Assembly (NCBI GenBank): GCA_023238725.1
Contig: CM041545.1
Location: 12,989,782-13,053,781 of the forward strand
DNA from: Scortum barcoo
Lineage: Eukaryota > Chordata > Actinopteri > Centrarchiformes > Terapontidae
Direction: 5' to 3'
DNA: 64,000 bases
The notes below the pieces were generated by a model. It made no database searches, had not been told where the DNA came from, and was given only the letters and a program-made list of their open reading frames with translations. The position numbers and the translations under genes are program-made. Shown in pieces: positions 34,991 through 48,764 of the stretch (its first letter is position 1; each line of letters starts with the position of its first letter).

Positions 34991-36005
34991 AGTAGAATAA
35001 TAAAAAAGTACATTTACTCAAGTTCTTACAATTTAGAGGTACTCATACTTCATTATTTCCAGATTTCATGCTAGACATCTGCTCTACCACAGCTAGGAGG
35101 GAAATATTGTACTTTTACACCACTATATTTATACTATAACACAATTATTTTTTTAATTTCTAAAGTTCATAAAACATCATCAATTATTGGATTTGGATTT
35201 AAATTTCAAGAGTATATTAAATACTTAACACTAAGTTAAAACTTAGGCTTCATCTTGACCGAATCCACTAGAAAAAAAACTTCAGTCATCAGTTGTACTA
35301 AACTCTAATAATAGTGCAATTATACTATAGCCTATAATACATTTCCATTATTAGGACCATAATTATTATTATTATTATTAGGACCATTTCCTGCATACAC
35401 TTACTTTTGATACTTAAAGCACATTTAGCTAATGATTCTTATTTTAGTAAGACTCTATATGCAGGACGTGCAATGTACCTATTGAGTACATGAGTATTTT
35501 TACACTGTGCTGTTGCTACTTTTAACTTTTTAAACAAAGGATGTGAATACTTTCTACATGACTGAAGTAATTAAGTGCTTATGCACATTTATAGGTACTT
35601 CTCCATTACTTAAGTATATCCATTTTCTGTTACCACTAATAGAATATGATCAAGTTTTAACAGAGGTTTTTACAGACCTCCCAGTTGTGTATAAAGTATG
35701 TAAAATGGGCTGAAACATGGCTAGCTAAAATAACGAAATGGTTCTCACACTTATGCATCAGTAATAATATAATGTACAATACTATCCCATTATCAGCAGA
35801 CATTTAGCTGCATAACAAGTATTTTTACACTTGTTGTACTTTTAAACTTTTGGTATTTTTACACTTTTAACACCCTTTTTTGGTAATAATTCTCTTCTTG
35901 TTGCCAAATATCACAAATCATAAATTTGCCTCAAGGCAAATGCAATATGTTTCCTATTGTTACTCTCACTTGAAAAAAATACTTGACTACTTTTTCCACC
36001 ACTGA
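34980..36005 (+). repeat. Teleost interspersed repeat, family C, one or two nested copies
   Basis: Begins AAAAAAGTACATTTACTCAAG and contains GGTACTCATACTTCATTATT, CATCTGCTCTACCACAG, later TGAAGTAATTAAGTGCTTAT, and ends ACTTGACTACTTTTTCCACCACTG, whose last motif is the usual terminus of this family. The length of about 1 kb suggests two copies or a large insertion. It separates the notch1 promoter from more distal sequence. Confidence 0.55.
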
Positions 36006-36550
36006 TATTGGAGCAGCAGAAGCAGAAGCAGAAAAGTCAGAAAGTAACAGTACAATGGGACGAGCCAGTTCGTTGTGTTTTGGCTTCCAAACTATGCGTT
36101 TCATACTTCTGATGTGAGAATCTCACTCTTTACCTCTCTGCTTGAAATGTGATATTTCTGGTGCCAAACCACAAAATGTTAGTTTCATGAATTAAGGATA
36201 CATTTCAATTCCTGTTACAGTTTCATTCTCACATCGAGTGCCAGAACCTTCAAAACACATTACTATTTGCAATCTCTATAGTGAAGTATTTCCACAAGCA
36301 TGGCATGACTCTACATTATGTTTCTAGTGTTTCAGTTACAACTACCAGCGTTGTCTGTGTCAGATTCCTATTTTTCTTTTTTTCTCTCTCTTGGGGCGAG
36401 TGAAACTGTCAGAGAGTAGCTCCAGAGTTTCAGCACCCCAGGGCAAAGATTATTTTATTATGAAGCCCACGCACATGCTGGTCCTTCTGTTGGTGTAATT
36501 GCCAAATGGACCAACGCCAAAAGGGGCTAGGTCTCTTGAGGTGTGTGTAG

Positions 36551-36558
36551 TGTGGGAA
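36551..36558 (+). promoter_or_regulatory. RBPJ/CSL consensus site upstream of notch1
   Basis: TGTGGGAA, an exact CSL consensus about 1.9 kb upstream of the notch1 start codon. It is one of three within 5 kb around the 5' end. Confidence 0.3.
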
Positions 36559-39500
36559 ACACTGGGAGAAAAAAGAGGGAAAGAGGGAGTGTGAGCAAAT
36601 AGCTCCTCATTTATTGCATAACAGAAAAGCAAATGTGAAGTGTAGAGGGAATGTGCTGGAAATATGAAATAAAAGAGATGTGTGCGGACATGTCCGTGAT
36701 AGTAGGAAAACACCTGACCCACCGTGAGAAATGTCAAAACTGTCAGGCACACGCTCAGCTCAAGTCATGCCTGCTGTTAACACATGCCCTCCTGCATCCT
36801 CAATACACACAGTAAGGTGTGGTTTGGTCTTTAAATCAGAAAGTGCTCATTTGTCAGAGGTGTCTTTTATCTGTCATGAAATCGGAGTTCGTGTTTTTGC
36901 TTGTGAGACTCTCCCTGACTTGAGATACTTATTTGTTTTGGGGGGGAAAATTTAAGGCCATGAGAAAATGCTCTATAATGGATTCACAAGGTTGGAGAGG
37001 GGAAGAGCCAAAGCTCGGAAAACAAACTTTTTCAAAGCTTAATATAGAAACAAAACCCAGAGAGGTCCCACACAAAGTTCAAGAAAACAGAGTAATTTCT
37101 TTGAGATTAAATATAAATGCGACTGCCCTCTGCAGTATGAACCCTGGCCGCTCAGCGCTGCACAGTCTGACCTCTAGCACACTGCAGTTCCTTAAAGTCA
37201 GACTCCCTTCCTTCCTCCTCTGGGAGCAGGCCCGAGGTTGTGATAAAAAGTAATTCTCATTGACAGGGACTACATGATGTCATCCTATTATCAGACTTCA
37301 GTTTGACCCCAGCTGGATGTTTTATTCCTGGTTCACACCCAACCTGTTGAGAGACTCAAAAAAGCACCATGACGCAGTATGTAGCAGGAAAGAGCAGCCA
37401 TGGCACATTGTTATTTAGTGTCCAGAAGATATTACTCAACTCTCTAGGCCAGCATTTTAATATGGCTTCCAATTACATGAATAATCTAACATAATTTTCA
37501 TGAACTGAATATTCAAATGATTTAAAAAGGCAAGTGCAGGTAAACATCAATAAGCTGATTTAGATAATGTTATTTTATTGCGAGTGTTTTACTCACTTTA
37601 TGGTCTTCTATTCTGTCCTGTAAGACTTGATCACTGACTAAATCAGATAATAAAAAATACTTTTTACTTTTGCTCTATTCTTTTAAAGTGTCCAATTATC
37701 CAACTTCTACAAGTATAGAATACAGTTGATAATGTTATTATAAGAGAATTTGTATCATCATTCAATCCTCAATATTTTTATCGTGGCATCAATGGTGATA
37801 ATCGGTAATTGCAGGTGTGTTTTGGGTCTTATTTCAGTTTGTGGTTTCAAGTTTCATCTTTAGTCATCGATCTTTTCTTTGTTAGTGAGGCCACTGTAAC
37901 TAAATTAGAGATTGGAAAAAACATTTACACAGGTGCACAGGTACACATGTGAGTCTGTTACATTGTTATGTTAAAATCCTAACTGTGCATCGCTTGTGAT
38001 TTTTCCAAGAAAGTTGCTGCCAACACCCTGATCGTAATACAGCAAATACAAGGGGTTTTATGAGCAGGCCACAGGCTCAGTCACCACTGCCTCAGTCTGT
38101 AATAGATAGTGACATTTACTGAGATGAAAATCTTCAACATTACATCTTTAAATAAAATCCAATTTTGTTTTTGCGTTTATTTGTGTTTACTGTGATGAAC
38201 ACGACAATTGACCATAAAAAACATGAAATAAACATTTACACAAATTAACTTCATGGTTGCTTTTATAGCCTTTAATTGATCAACTTTTGTTACTCAAGCA
38301 TAAACACATTGAACAGGCTTTGGACTTGTAATTTTACAATGAATGAAGAGGACAAAATAAAATCAGTTCATATTTAGAGTATCTTTGGTTGCAGACTTTA
38401 CAGATTTTCAACTTTTACAAAAAAACAAAAAAAAAAAACAATTGTGTGAACTTGCTAAAATGCTTCTTCTACAGCAATTCAGCCACTCAAAGAAAGAAAG
38501 GCTTTGTGCCTAATCTGCTACTGCTGAAGGTACTTCACACCTTTGTCTCTGCCAGTCTTTGCCCAGTATTTACTAAAGGGCTTGGAGTGAATTGCTTGCT
38601 GTTTGTAGAAAAACAACCCCTCTGTTGGTTATCTGAGGATAAGTGATTGGGAAAACACCATTTTATCAAGAGCATCATTGACCGTGATGTGGAGCCCATG
38701 TTTGTTTTCTCTCCGGAGTATACGGCTCTGGATCAGAGAACAGAGGTCCTCAGGTGTCCCAATTTTCACCCTTCTTTGATGGCCGCCACATTCACTTTTT
38801 AGACAAGCCTCTCATATGTATGTAAGTGATGCTAATGTCAGACATGCCCAGACACTCAGTAATGAGAAAAGAGTGTTACAGATCAAGCACTTTGCCACAT
38901 GTGGATCACATCTAATCCCCACATCGTACATCAGCATATGAAGACAGAGTTTATCATGGAGGCGACAGTATGTGACCACAGTGAGACCCCACTTATCACT
39001 GACATAATTAGAAGGGACCTCTTTTGATTTAACATTGCTCTCCTATAAGATTATTGAATTCATAATGGACAGTTAAATAAAGGGATCAAAATCGATGCAG
39101 CAGAATGAGAGATATCTTTTTTTATTCCATGTATTCTTCTCCCTTGTGAAAACCTGGTGCTTACATTACCCACAGTGCAACTTGACTGCTAATGGCTTAG
39201 TTAGAAACTCCAGTGTGCTAGTTGCAGCTAATGTAGCTTTGAGCCATCAGCAGAGATGAGGAATGGACCTCTGCACGGTCTTGTAAGATCGGTTCTTTCT
39301 CTACATAACAACGTTTTTTTTCTAATTTTTAAACTTGCAGCCTTCAACCTCACAATATGCTGACTCAAGTGACATCACTCAAGGCAATTATCAGACTTTA
39401 CGCAGCTCCCTCTACAACTTTTTTCGCATATGCAGCAATCTCTGAAGTTCAACTTAAACATGCACTGGCTACATGTATGTGTTTGCATGTGTATGGAGCG

Positions 39501-39662
39501 CAGGAAGGGCCCGGCTCCGAGACGAGGCATACATACTTACACACACATTTACACAAGACAACACCGTTGTTTTGGGTCCTAACCCCACCTATACATCCCA
39601 GAGTGAGAACAGGGCAGGAAATGGCCCTCGTTCACAACTCTGTGACAGAGGGGACAACTGGA

Positions 39663-39675
39663 AAAACACAGTCTT

Positions 39676-39733
<58 letters not shown>

Positions 39734-39735
39734 AC
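39663..39735 (+). repeat. (CT)n(CA)n compound microsatellite
   Basis: A CT-rich run of about 50 bp turning into a CA run of about 25 bp. Several open frames in this area are products of the repeat. Confidence 0.95.
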
Positions 39736-40719
39736 CAAATACAGAAATCAACTGTATCAGCAAATCACCAAAAAAGACCATAAATTAGATTTGCTGCCCC
39801 ACTAAGCAGACGTTCAAGGCCCTTAAAGAGCACATTGCCTGGTTTTGGCTGAGGACCGGCCCAGTACAGCAGGCCTTTACAGACCCACTGATCCGATCCA
39901 TAATAGCTGCACGAACGGGTCAGGGTCACACAGTTGGAGGCCTGTGCTCTGCTTTGTGGCTCTCTAGCAACTCATTAACATCCCTGTCTGTCTGCTTGTC
40001 TGTCTGTCCACCGAGTCTTTCTTATCCACCTCCCCATCCAGGCCCAAGGTCTTTTTCTGGGCAGTGTGTCGGTGTGTGTGTGTGTGTGTGTCTCGCCAGC
40101 CAAATGCAGTGAGGGTGGAACAAAGATACTCGTTATCCTGCTGAACCCACAGCCCCTCCACAACCCATCACACCAAACCATGATCTCCTCCAGTCAGACC
40201 CAAAAAATGAATAAGAGATTGGAGAATGTGACCTCCACACGTTTCCTGTTGACATGCTGTATGAGTCCATAACCAATAGAAGATGTAAACCGAAGTCTCA
40301 ATCTACCGAAGGGATCGAAGACAAGACACTGCCAGGAAAACTGTGTGCCTGGGAGCTCTGTGTGTGTGTTTGTGTGTGTGTGTGTGTGAACACAAAGAGT
40401 GAGAATATTCCCTATGAGAGGAGATATTTGTTCAGCCGGGGAATTTACTGATGAGATTAGGCGCTGAAGCTCTGGTTAGGGGGTTTGGGGGTGTGGAATG
40501 TAAACAAGAGGAGAGAACCATTATTCTTCCTTCCCCTGTGGCTCCAAAGACAAGGGTATCAGCCCCTGTAGCTTGTGTTAACTGCTTTTGAATTTATTTG
40601 TTCACAAGTGAGACAATGAAGCAGGAAATTATAAAAACTACAGTCTAAATTCTGAAAAAAGTCCTGAAAGGATTTTGAGTCGAGCTTTTCTCTGTCATAA
40701 CTAACATGATGGTGCTCTT

Positions 40720-41100
40720 CCTACACTTTGGAGAACAGTGACAGTGAATGATGGTCTCCCTCTTTCATGTACATCAACCATGTTGGTGCTAATGGACACT
40801 AATGGATGCTAGTATGCTTTCTCCCTCTCTCTTTGAGCGCGGGCCAAGTTCTGGGGTACAAACAGAGGGTTCATTTGGTATCAGCTAAGGGAGGATGACA
40901 AATTAAAAATTAATTCTGGTTTATTACAGGCTGAGTTTGTATTTTCATTTTGACATAGCAACAGCAAGGTTGAGTATGTACTTGAGCACAGCTCTGAATT
41001 GAGCTTAATGCTGACGTGGAAATGTTAACATGCTCACTCAGTATTAGCTTGCTAAAAGTAGCTAATTTTGCACAAAACGGGTACAGCTGTCTGTCCCCAA
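40720..41100 (-). repeat. Teleost interspersed repeat, family D (GTTAGCATG type)
   Basis: Contains TGAGCTTAATGCTGACGTGG, GTTAACATGCTCACTCAGT and GCTTGCTAAAAGTAGCTAATTT, recognisable as a widespread teleost repeat with TTAGC/GCTAA motifs. Related pieces lie at 42480-42700 and 63000-63500. Confidence 0.5.
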
Positions 41101-42479
41101 ATTATACAAGAAGATGGTGATTGAGCCTCTGGCTGCCAATGAAAGCCTCTGCAGTTTTATAGCCTGGGAAGCAAGGTCCTAAAATACACACGCAATCACT
41201 GATTATCGTCTTACATGCCATGAAAGACAACAAAATTAAAATCTTTGAGATTACAACTTTAATGAAAAAATCATTGCACATCATATCATCAGATATTTTT
41301 CTTCAGTCATTGAAACACATGAAAATGGAACATTTGACCCATGAAGAAGAAAAACATCTCCCACAGGGTAACAGCATATGCACTGTATGCTCCATATAGT
41401 ATCACCCTTTATTGCACTGCTGCTCAGTCCATCTTATTCATACCTCCTTGAATCCACACGCTAACGCTAAAGGCCTGTGTTGAACTTGTTGCGTCTGTAC
41501 AGTCTATGTTTGTGTCCAATTTGGCGATTGAATATCCAGTGTCCAGAGAGCCTCGTTCCAGTTCCATTCTGTTTATTTTAGGGACCTCCTGATATGCAGT
41601 CTGACTGTGGTGACGGAGGGAAACATTCACCAAGGGTCTCTCATCATGATCTGGATCCCAGAAGTGTGTGGGTGGGGCGGGATGCACGTAGAAGCGCGAC
41701 AGGCCTTTCCACCGCATGATTCTGCGGTTACAAAACAACCTCAAGAATCTGTTCTGTGGCCTCGGGATGATGAGTGGTGTGCGTGAATGTGAGAGGGAGA
41801 AGGGGGGGGGGCAAGAAAACACAGGTGCTGAGATTTCTATTTACCCCCCAGTTCCACGTTCATTACAAATCCGTCCAGAGCAAAGTGAATGTTAAGACGC
41901 TCCAAATTAACCCCGAGAGTGACAGAAGCAGCCTCAGCTGTCCGTGGTATCACTTTCCATCCAAATGGTATGGATGGGGGTCCGACAACTGTCACCCTGA
42001 CCTTGTTCTGCTACGCCACTCTCCCAAGACTCACTAGACTCTCTGGGGCGGGGTAGGATGAGATTACAGCATTCACAATCTCCCTAGTCCCTCCAAAAAC
42101 ATAGCCATCTGCCAATCACAGATATATAGTCATGATGGAGTAGTTGAAAGCATGTGTCTTTCAATGGGTTTACAGTTAAGAGAGTTGTTTGTGTGCCTCT
42201 CTTGGATGTCACCTTGAATCACAGCAGACGGTGAAAGCTGGCCCACCAGAGAATCTGACTCTGACTGGTTTACTGGCTGATTAGCGAGGCCACATCTGAT
42301 TTGTGGAACTAAATGTCAGAGAGATAAGCCACATACTTTCCTCTTTCCACTCTACATCTTCAAAAAGTAGTGGATTACTTTGCTGTCTTTGCTCGTCTTC
42401 CTTGAGCCTTCTTTCTCATCTCATCATCCATGCAAGTTTTGAGCTGAACTTTTCACAGCTCTTTTATCCTTGGATCCTC

Positions 42480-42700
42480 TGCAATCTACAGCCATGCTAG
42501 CAGCTGTTTTTCTGTACTTGAGCCAAATAATTACTCGTCTTAGTTTAGTGTGTTAGCATGATAATATTTGCTAATTATTACGGGGCATTACAGGAAAAGT
42601 CAGGGAAGGAATGTCATTCACCTGGCCACCATGGATATTTGTAGCAAATTTCACAGAAATCTATCAAATGTGAAGACATGTCACCAAAAACCAAAAGTGT
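42480..42700 (-). repeat. Teleost interspersed repeat, family D, second copy
   Basis: Starts CAGCCATGCTAGCAGCTGTTT and includes GTGTGTTAGCATGATAATAT. It shares these motifs with the copies at 40720 and 63000. Boundaries are approximate. Confidence 0.5.
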
Positions 42701-45426
42701 TAACGCTAAAAGGTAACGTTAAAGCAAAAGTCACCCAATTACCAAAACCATTAGGACTTATCCTCTTTGAACAATAAAGACTTCTACAAGAAGCACCTTG
42801 GTAGATGAATGGTCATAACACATTTTCACAACTGTCACTGGTTTGGTTCCAGCTTATGGCTTTTGCTCTCTCTTTTTCCCCACCTTGTTTGCCGTCTGCC
42901 TCTTCACTGTCCAGTAAAGGCAAAAAAGGCCAAAAAACAAAGTTTGTATATAGAAATTCACCAAAGTGATGGATAGCAACAAACAGAACAACAGATTAAC
43001 ATTGCTGTCGTAAGAGCCGTGGCTAAAAACAGCAATCTTTAGCTGATACTGAAGCTGAAAAGGTTTCTCCTTCAAGCCCCGGTGGTCGTCACAGTTGTCA
43101 GGGCAATCAATGAGAGAGGTGACATGGAACATGCAGTAACAGGAGCCTTTAATCCTTCTAATGACAGACATGATATTTGATAAATGAAAAAACTATATAT
43201 TGTACAGAGAAAGTGAATGCTCCTCATTGACACTGGATGAAATCTTCAAACTCAGTGTCCATTGGCTGCAGACTGTGAGAATCATCCGGGAGCGATCAAT
43301 TAAAGCCAGAACCTTGTCTTCGCATTAAACTGGTATCTGATATCCAATCAAGGCTACTACTTTCAACCAAAGCCAAGTGAGGGGACCATAGGAGGGAGGG
43401 CAGGGGTCCTCAGGGGATGCTGGAGGGTGTGTGAAGCAGTGGCCTGCGTGCTGTCGGCCAGCCGCCTGAGGGGGAGGCACATGGTGCCAACAGCTGCCAT
43501 GGTGAAACGCTAACCCCTCTAAATGCTCCGTCCAGTAAACAACGTTGGGCTAAGCACATGCCAATGGGGGAGCCTGGGTGAGAAAAGGGTGAAGAGGGTG
43601 AATGGGGCGACCCAGCTGACGCCGTGGAGAAAGGAGAATTGACCCCTGTGAAATGGCTTATTAAAGTGTGGTGGTCACCATTCTGGGGGGCCGACACAGT
43701 GCGAGACAGTGAGGGAAACTCAAAACCCTCTTTGGCAAACTGAGCACCATGTGGGCCACAAGCCGCAGACAGGAAGCTGCAGATAGAAGAGATACTTTTA
43801 TTGGATGTATTTACATAGACGAAACATACCACATGCATGAGATGCTGATGACAGATGCTTTTATTTTCCTTGTCGTACCCAAAGACTAACCACGCAGAGT
43901 TTATTTTATCTCTCACAACTGAATGATGGGTGGAAAAGGATTTGAACTCTGCCAAGTATCCCATACTCCCTTTACCCCACCAAATATAATGCATCCAGAC
44001 CCATGTATTGCCTCTTTTAAATTGATAAATGAAGAGCACTCTGCGAAGCCTGTTTCAACCATTGGAGCTACCGAGGGTTCCCATGCTCTCCGGCCTGCAA
44101 GGGAGTGGCAGGAACAGATGTGACATCTTCAGTCCCCCAGTTTGCCCATCCCTCCTACCCTCAGTCTCTCCCTCTGCTGCTTGTAAAACAATCCATCTTC
44201 CACTTGTAAAAACATTACTTTCTATCTCCATCATCTCTTCCCATAACTCTCGCTTTAATCAACACAAAAACAAAATTATCGCTAATCTTGTAGTGCGATA
44301 ATTGCATCCAGTCCTCATTAATGGTTAAATGTGATACTGGACCGTTACAGTAATCTAATAAATGCCCTTCAGTCTGTCATTTAATTTTGCTCACACTAAA
44401 TTACAAACTCAATAAACTCAATAATGCACACAAACAACAAAAGAACAGGAACTCAACAAATTAAAAAAACAAAATTCGTACCAATCTTGCACTTCCTTCT
44501 CCCATGATCGTAATACTAAATAGTTTATCATTAAATGCAAAACTAAATCAGAATCAGCATTTTTAATATGAGGGCTTTTATCCTGGTACTTTTCATCTGT
44601 GTCTATTGGCAAATCAGCTGAATTCACGATTGTCTCGTGATAAATCACCTGAACAACGACGCCCCCATCTGGTAGTGTTTTCAAGAGGCTGCTGGCCACT
44701 GTCTGACCAATTTTCTTGTTTTAGTCACATATTGGCATCCTTTATATAGAATAACAGCAGAAACACAGTTGTATTTAAACAGCTCAATGGTGAATGCATA
44801 TGATTTAGCTGAGTCAATTAAAGCCCTGGTACTGTGCATGCTGGATCAGCGGCTTCTTGAAATGTTATAGTGACACCTGTATCAGTCACAATATAAATAC
44901 TGGGAGATAATTCCAGTATTCATGGAGCACTGGTGCTTACTTCCACTTTAAGTGTATAAATTCTACTGAAGAGTGTCAAAATTCAGACGAGTCAATTTTT
45001 CTACTTCTACTTCTACTTATTAGTAAGTTCATACTAGAATCAAAGATAACCGGAAATGCAGAACTACCTGTAATGGAGTACTTGTGCAGTTTCATTGCAA
45101 CTCCTACTGAAGCCAGTGAATACTTTGTCACTCACTTAAAACACATAGTGAACTTGCAATAATTGTTAAGTATCATCCAGTAATTTGGTAGTTGTGTTTC
45201 ATTGTACATCTCTCTAAAAGACTGCATCCATGCAAACAATAATGCAGGACCATGAAGGGGGTGGGTTTCTCATGGCAGCAACTTGAACACTGCCTCATTA
45301 TGACGGGATATGAGAGATTCTCTGATAAGAGGTGTTCTACCATCATCCTAATCTTTGCATCCTGTGGTGTAAAACCAGGCCTGCACCTGCCCATACAATC
45401 TTTCCTATCACTATATTATCCACAAC

Positions 45427-45465
<39 letters not shown>

Positions 45466-45480
45466 ATGTGTGTGTGTGTG
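45427..45480 (+). repeat. (TG)n microsatellite
   Basis: TG tract of about 54 bp with a single CA interruption near 45464. Confidence 0.96.
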
Positions 45481-47847
45481 ATTGCAAAAAGGAGCATGGG
45501 ACTGTAGACCTAAATATTTGTTATTCCCTGCTCAGACTATTCAAAAATTATCTCTCTGCTGAACTATCTTATTCATCACACACCTGCCGTACTTAACAGC
45601 TGATTACAAGCATACGTGCCTCAGGAAGGGTGAACTCACTCCTGGGGTTATTGTTCAGAGACCCTGTGCCATTAACAAACCGCAGGGCTCAGGCTGATAT
45701 TTCGGGGATTATTGAGAGTTTAGATAGTGGTTAACCAAACATTAACCACTCTCCTGGCTTTACTGTAAACACAGGCTTAATGACAGGGTAGATAGAGTCT
45801 CTGAGGACACTGTCAGTGTCTCTATGTACCCACAGGAAGTCGGCAATAGATATCACTGATGTGGCCGATTGCGCTGAAGTGATGAGGTCGGAGAGTGGAT
45901 CTTAAAGTGAGAGATATAACTGCTGCTTTTCACTGAAATGTCAAACACAAGACAGCTTATGGTGTTTTATAGCAGCATTTCGTAGTTTATTAAAACAACT
46001 ATGTCTAATTTCCAATTATTCTGATATTTCATTCTTTAAAGCTATTCTTGAAATGGAATAAAATTGCCTGTTGTAAACAAAGCCAGAAAAAGATGAAGCA
46101 AGATGTGTGGTTGTGGTGAACGCCTATAGATGGGGTTGCAATGGTGTGTACATACTGTACCTGCATGTAAGACCGAAAGAGCATCTTCAGTCACAACACC
46201 ACATCCTGAGCTATGTGATTACACTTTACTTTACCCCCTTAAACACTTGAAAAGGTCACCTATGAAAGATTAGAACTATTGTTATAGTGTGTAACAGACC
46301 ATTTATTAATTATGTATAAATAATGTTTGATGATATGACTATGTCATGTTCCCCAGTGCAGAGCAGTAAAAACTAATAATGTAACACCTTAATAATCACC
46401 TTAATAAGATTTTGTCAAGAATATTCCATTGGTAATTATGACTTTTTTATAGGTGTCACTTATTAACAAATAATACTGAGTAGTTAAATAAGTAATCACT
46501 TGGTACTGCGGGATTGACTTATCACTATTACTACACTATAAATCCTGTGTTAAAATTATATTAGATCCACTTTGAAGCAGGAATAGTTGAAACAATATGA
46601 AAAAAGTAGTGACGCATTGCATCATTGTGATTTATTACATGTTTATCCTACTATGAGAGTTGTTACAGTAACAGCAACTATAAGGCTTCCACAGATACAG
46701 TACAGTTCAGGATTACTCAACACACTCACTCCTAGAGGACCAGCCAGGGGCTTTCAGATGGAAACGTGAAGGTCTGTTCCAACCTGCCCCGTGGCCCGTA
46801 GTCTCCAGACACAGTCTGGTGGGAGTGTAGGTTTCGGTTGACAAGTCTGAGCAAAAGTAGAGGGAAAGGAGGTGTGTGAATAAGACATAAATCTGTGTAT
46901 ATTGAGGGTGTTCAAACTCTGCACTAAGCGCAAGTGGTTTCTCTCATTTGTTGTATTTGTTCGTAACTTTTCAAGGCGGATTTTTCCATATCTTTTGACA
47001 GGACATGACTTTCATGAATGTTCATATAGACTCCTGAACTAGCACTAGAGATTGCATGGAAAGTTACATGATGCATTCCTGCTACTAAGATGAAGGTTTT
47101 TGATTGGATACATACTTTAATAATGATTCATTTTGAAATACATATAAGCAGAATGAAATATTAAATATGTCGGTGTGTGTGTAACTTAACAAAATCCCAT
47201 AGTCACAGTGTTTAAACAAATAAATCACAGATTCCAAACATCTGTATTTGTTTAATACATGCTTAGCTTTTCGTTTTCGTTTTTTATTTGTCATATGTAG
47301 AACAAATACAGTGAAGCAGTTGCTGGCAATGACATGCTTATTCCTCTGCTCAAACAATATGTGGAAAATCTCAGGTAAGAGTAGAGAAATGAAGATAAAA
47401 ACATAAATAGTAAAAACCTAAATTTGTGCCCTTAGGGCTACAACAGCTTGTCTCTGGGGCTGTATCCTCCTAAGGTACAGCTGTTGTACCTATAGATGAA
47501 CAAACTCACTCTCTCCTTTTTTGTATGTCTGAAGAAATACTGTTTTTTTTTTTTTGCCAGTATGTTGCTCATGAAAAACAGGTCCAATGTTTAATGTGTG
47601 ACTCCATCATATATTTGTACACAGTACTTTCAGCTTTTTTTAAATAATTTATTTAATTTCAGGGTTACTCAACCATAACCTACAAGTTAAACTGTCAAAA
47701 CATTCATTTTTTATTGAAAGAGCACCAAGTAGTAATTTAATACACTGTTAAACTACATACCAGTCTCTTGTTGCAAAGCTATTAAAAAAATCTAGATCAA
47801 CATGGCTTGCCTTCGCTTAGATATTGGATGTTATTTAGATAACACCA

Positions 47848-47862
47848 TAGCGCCCCCCAGTG
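47848..47862 (-). promoter_or_regulatory. CTCF-like motif upstream of the sec16a promoter
   Basis: On the minus strand the sequence reads CACTGGGGGGCGCTA. It matches the CTCF core at GGGGGCGCTA plus most of the CCAC half, about 13 of 16 positions. It faces the plus-strand motif at 10842, and the pair brackets notch1. Confidence 0.4.
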
Positions 47863-48764
47863 AACAAAAGCCATTCCCACATTGCCTTCACTCTTCAAAT
47901 GATGGCTATCTTTATATCTATCTTAGATAGCTGGCTCTCATCTCATCTTTGGGACTGTTATGCACAAGTGCCGTAGTATAATTTGTTGCTGCACATAAAA
48001 AGATATCTTGACTTGAATATACAATAATCTGACTTGTGTACATTACTTATAAATAACTTTGTTTTTTGTATTCAGTTCTCATATAATTTTGTATATATTA
48101 CATATTCATATGGTGTGGATAGTTATTTGCTCATATTATGTTCATATTATTTCATGTTTTTACATATTTTCTTGACTATAGTTCTACCTTTATAGAAGAA
48201 TACATATTTCAAGTATACTGTATCTACTATATAATTTTGATCTGGAATTGGTTTTGCAGATATGTAACATATATGTACACTGGTGTAGGATAATGTCTTG
48301 TATCTAGCTTTCTAACTTGGTTTATTTGTCATTTAATGTAACTTTAGCTCTATTGGCATCAGTAAAGTCACATATCAGAATGTGCACATGACATAACGAA
48401 GGTTTAGCGTTTCACTGTGGACAGCCCCACAGGAAAAGATATCTTGTGGCATGCACCACACAAGAGCTAGGGTCAAGGATATGGCTCGATGTTATCCCTG
48501 CACACCACCTTCAAACGATCATTTATTCAGTGTTAATTGCCTAAATGTCCTGGGGAGCAACTACTTAATGCAAACACCTGCTGTCAGTATAATTTACAAC
48601 TCCTCCCTATTTCCAGATATTTCAAATATTTAGCATAATTCAGACTCTGGGTTTGGAAATGCAAATCATCAACATAAATAAATAACAAACGTGTTAATCA
48701 CAAAGCAATGAAGTGTGGCTTGCACATAAACTGATTGAGACAAATACGCAGAAATGACCTTTAC

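Noticed and set aside
39357..39805. Open frames of 110-143 codons
   Set aside because: Produced by the CT/CA microsatellite (Ser-Leu and Thr-His runs). No conserved sequence outside it.
41424..41822. 132-codon open frame on the minus strand
   Set aside because: No recognisable motif, no splice or promoter context and mixed composition. Treated as chance.
44640..44675. Further CTCF-like sequence (CTACCAGATGGGGGCG on the minus strand)
   Set aside because: The match breaks at the key C after the GG pair, so it was not counted with the better sites.
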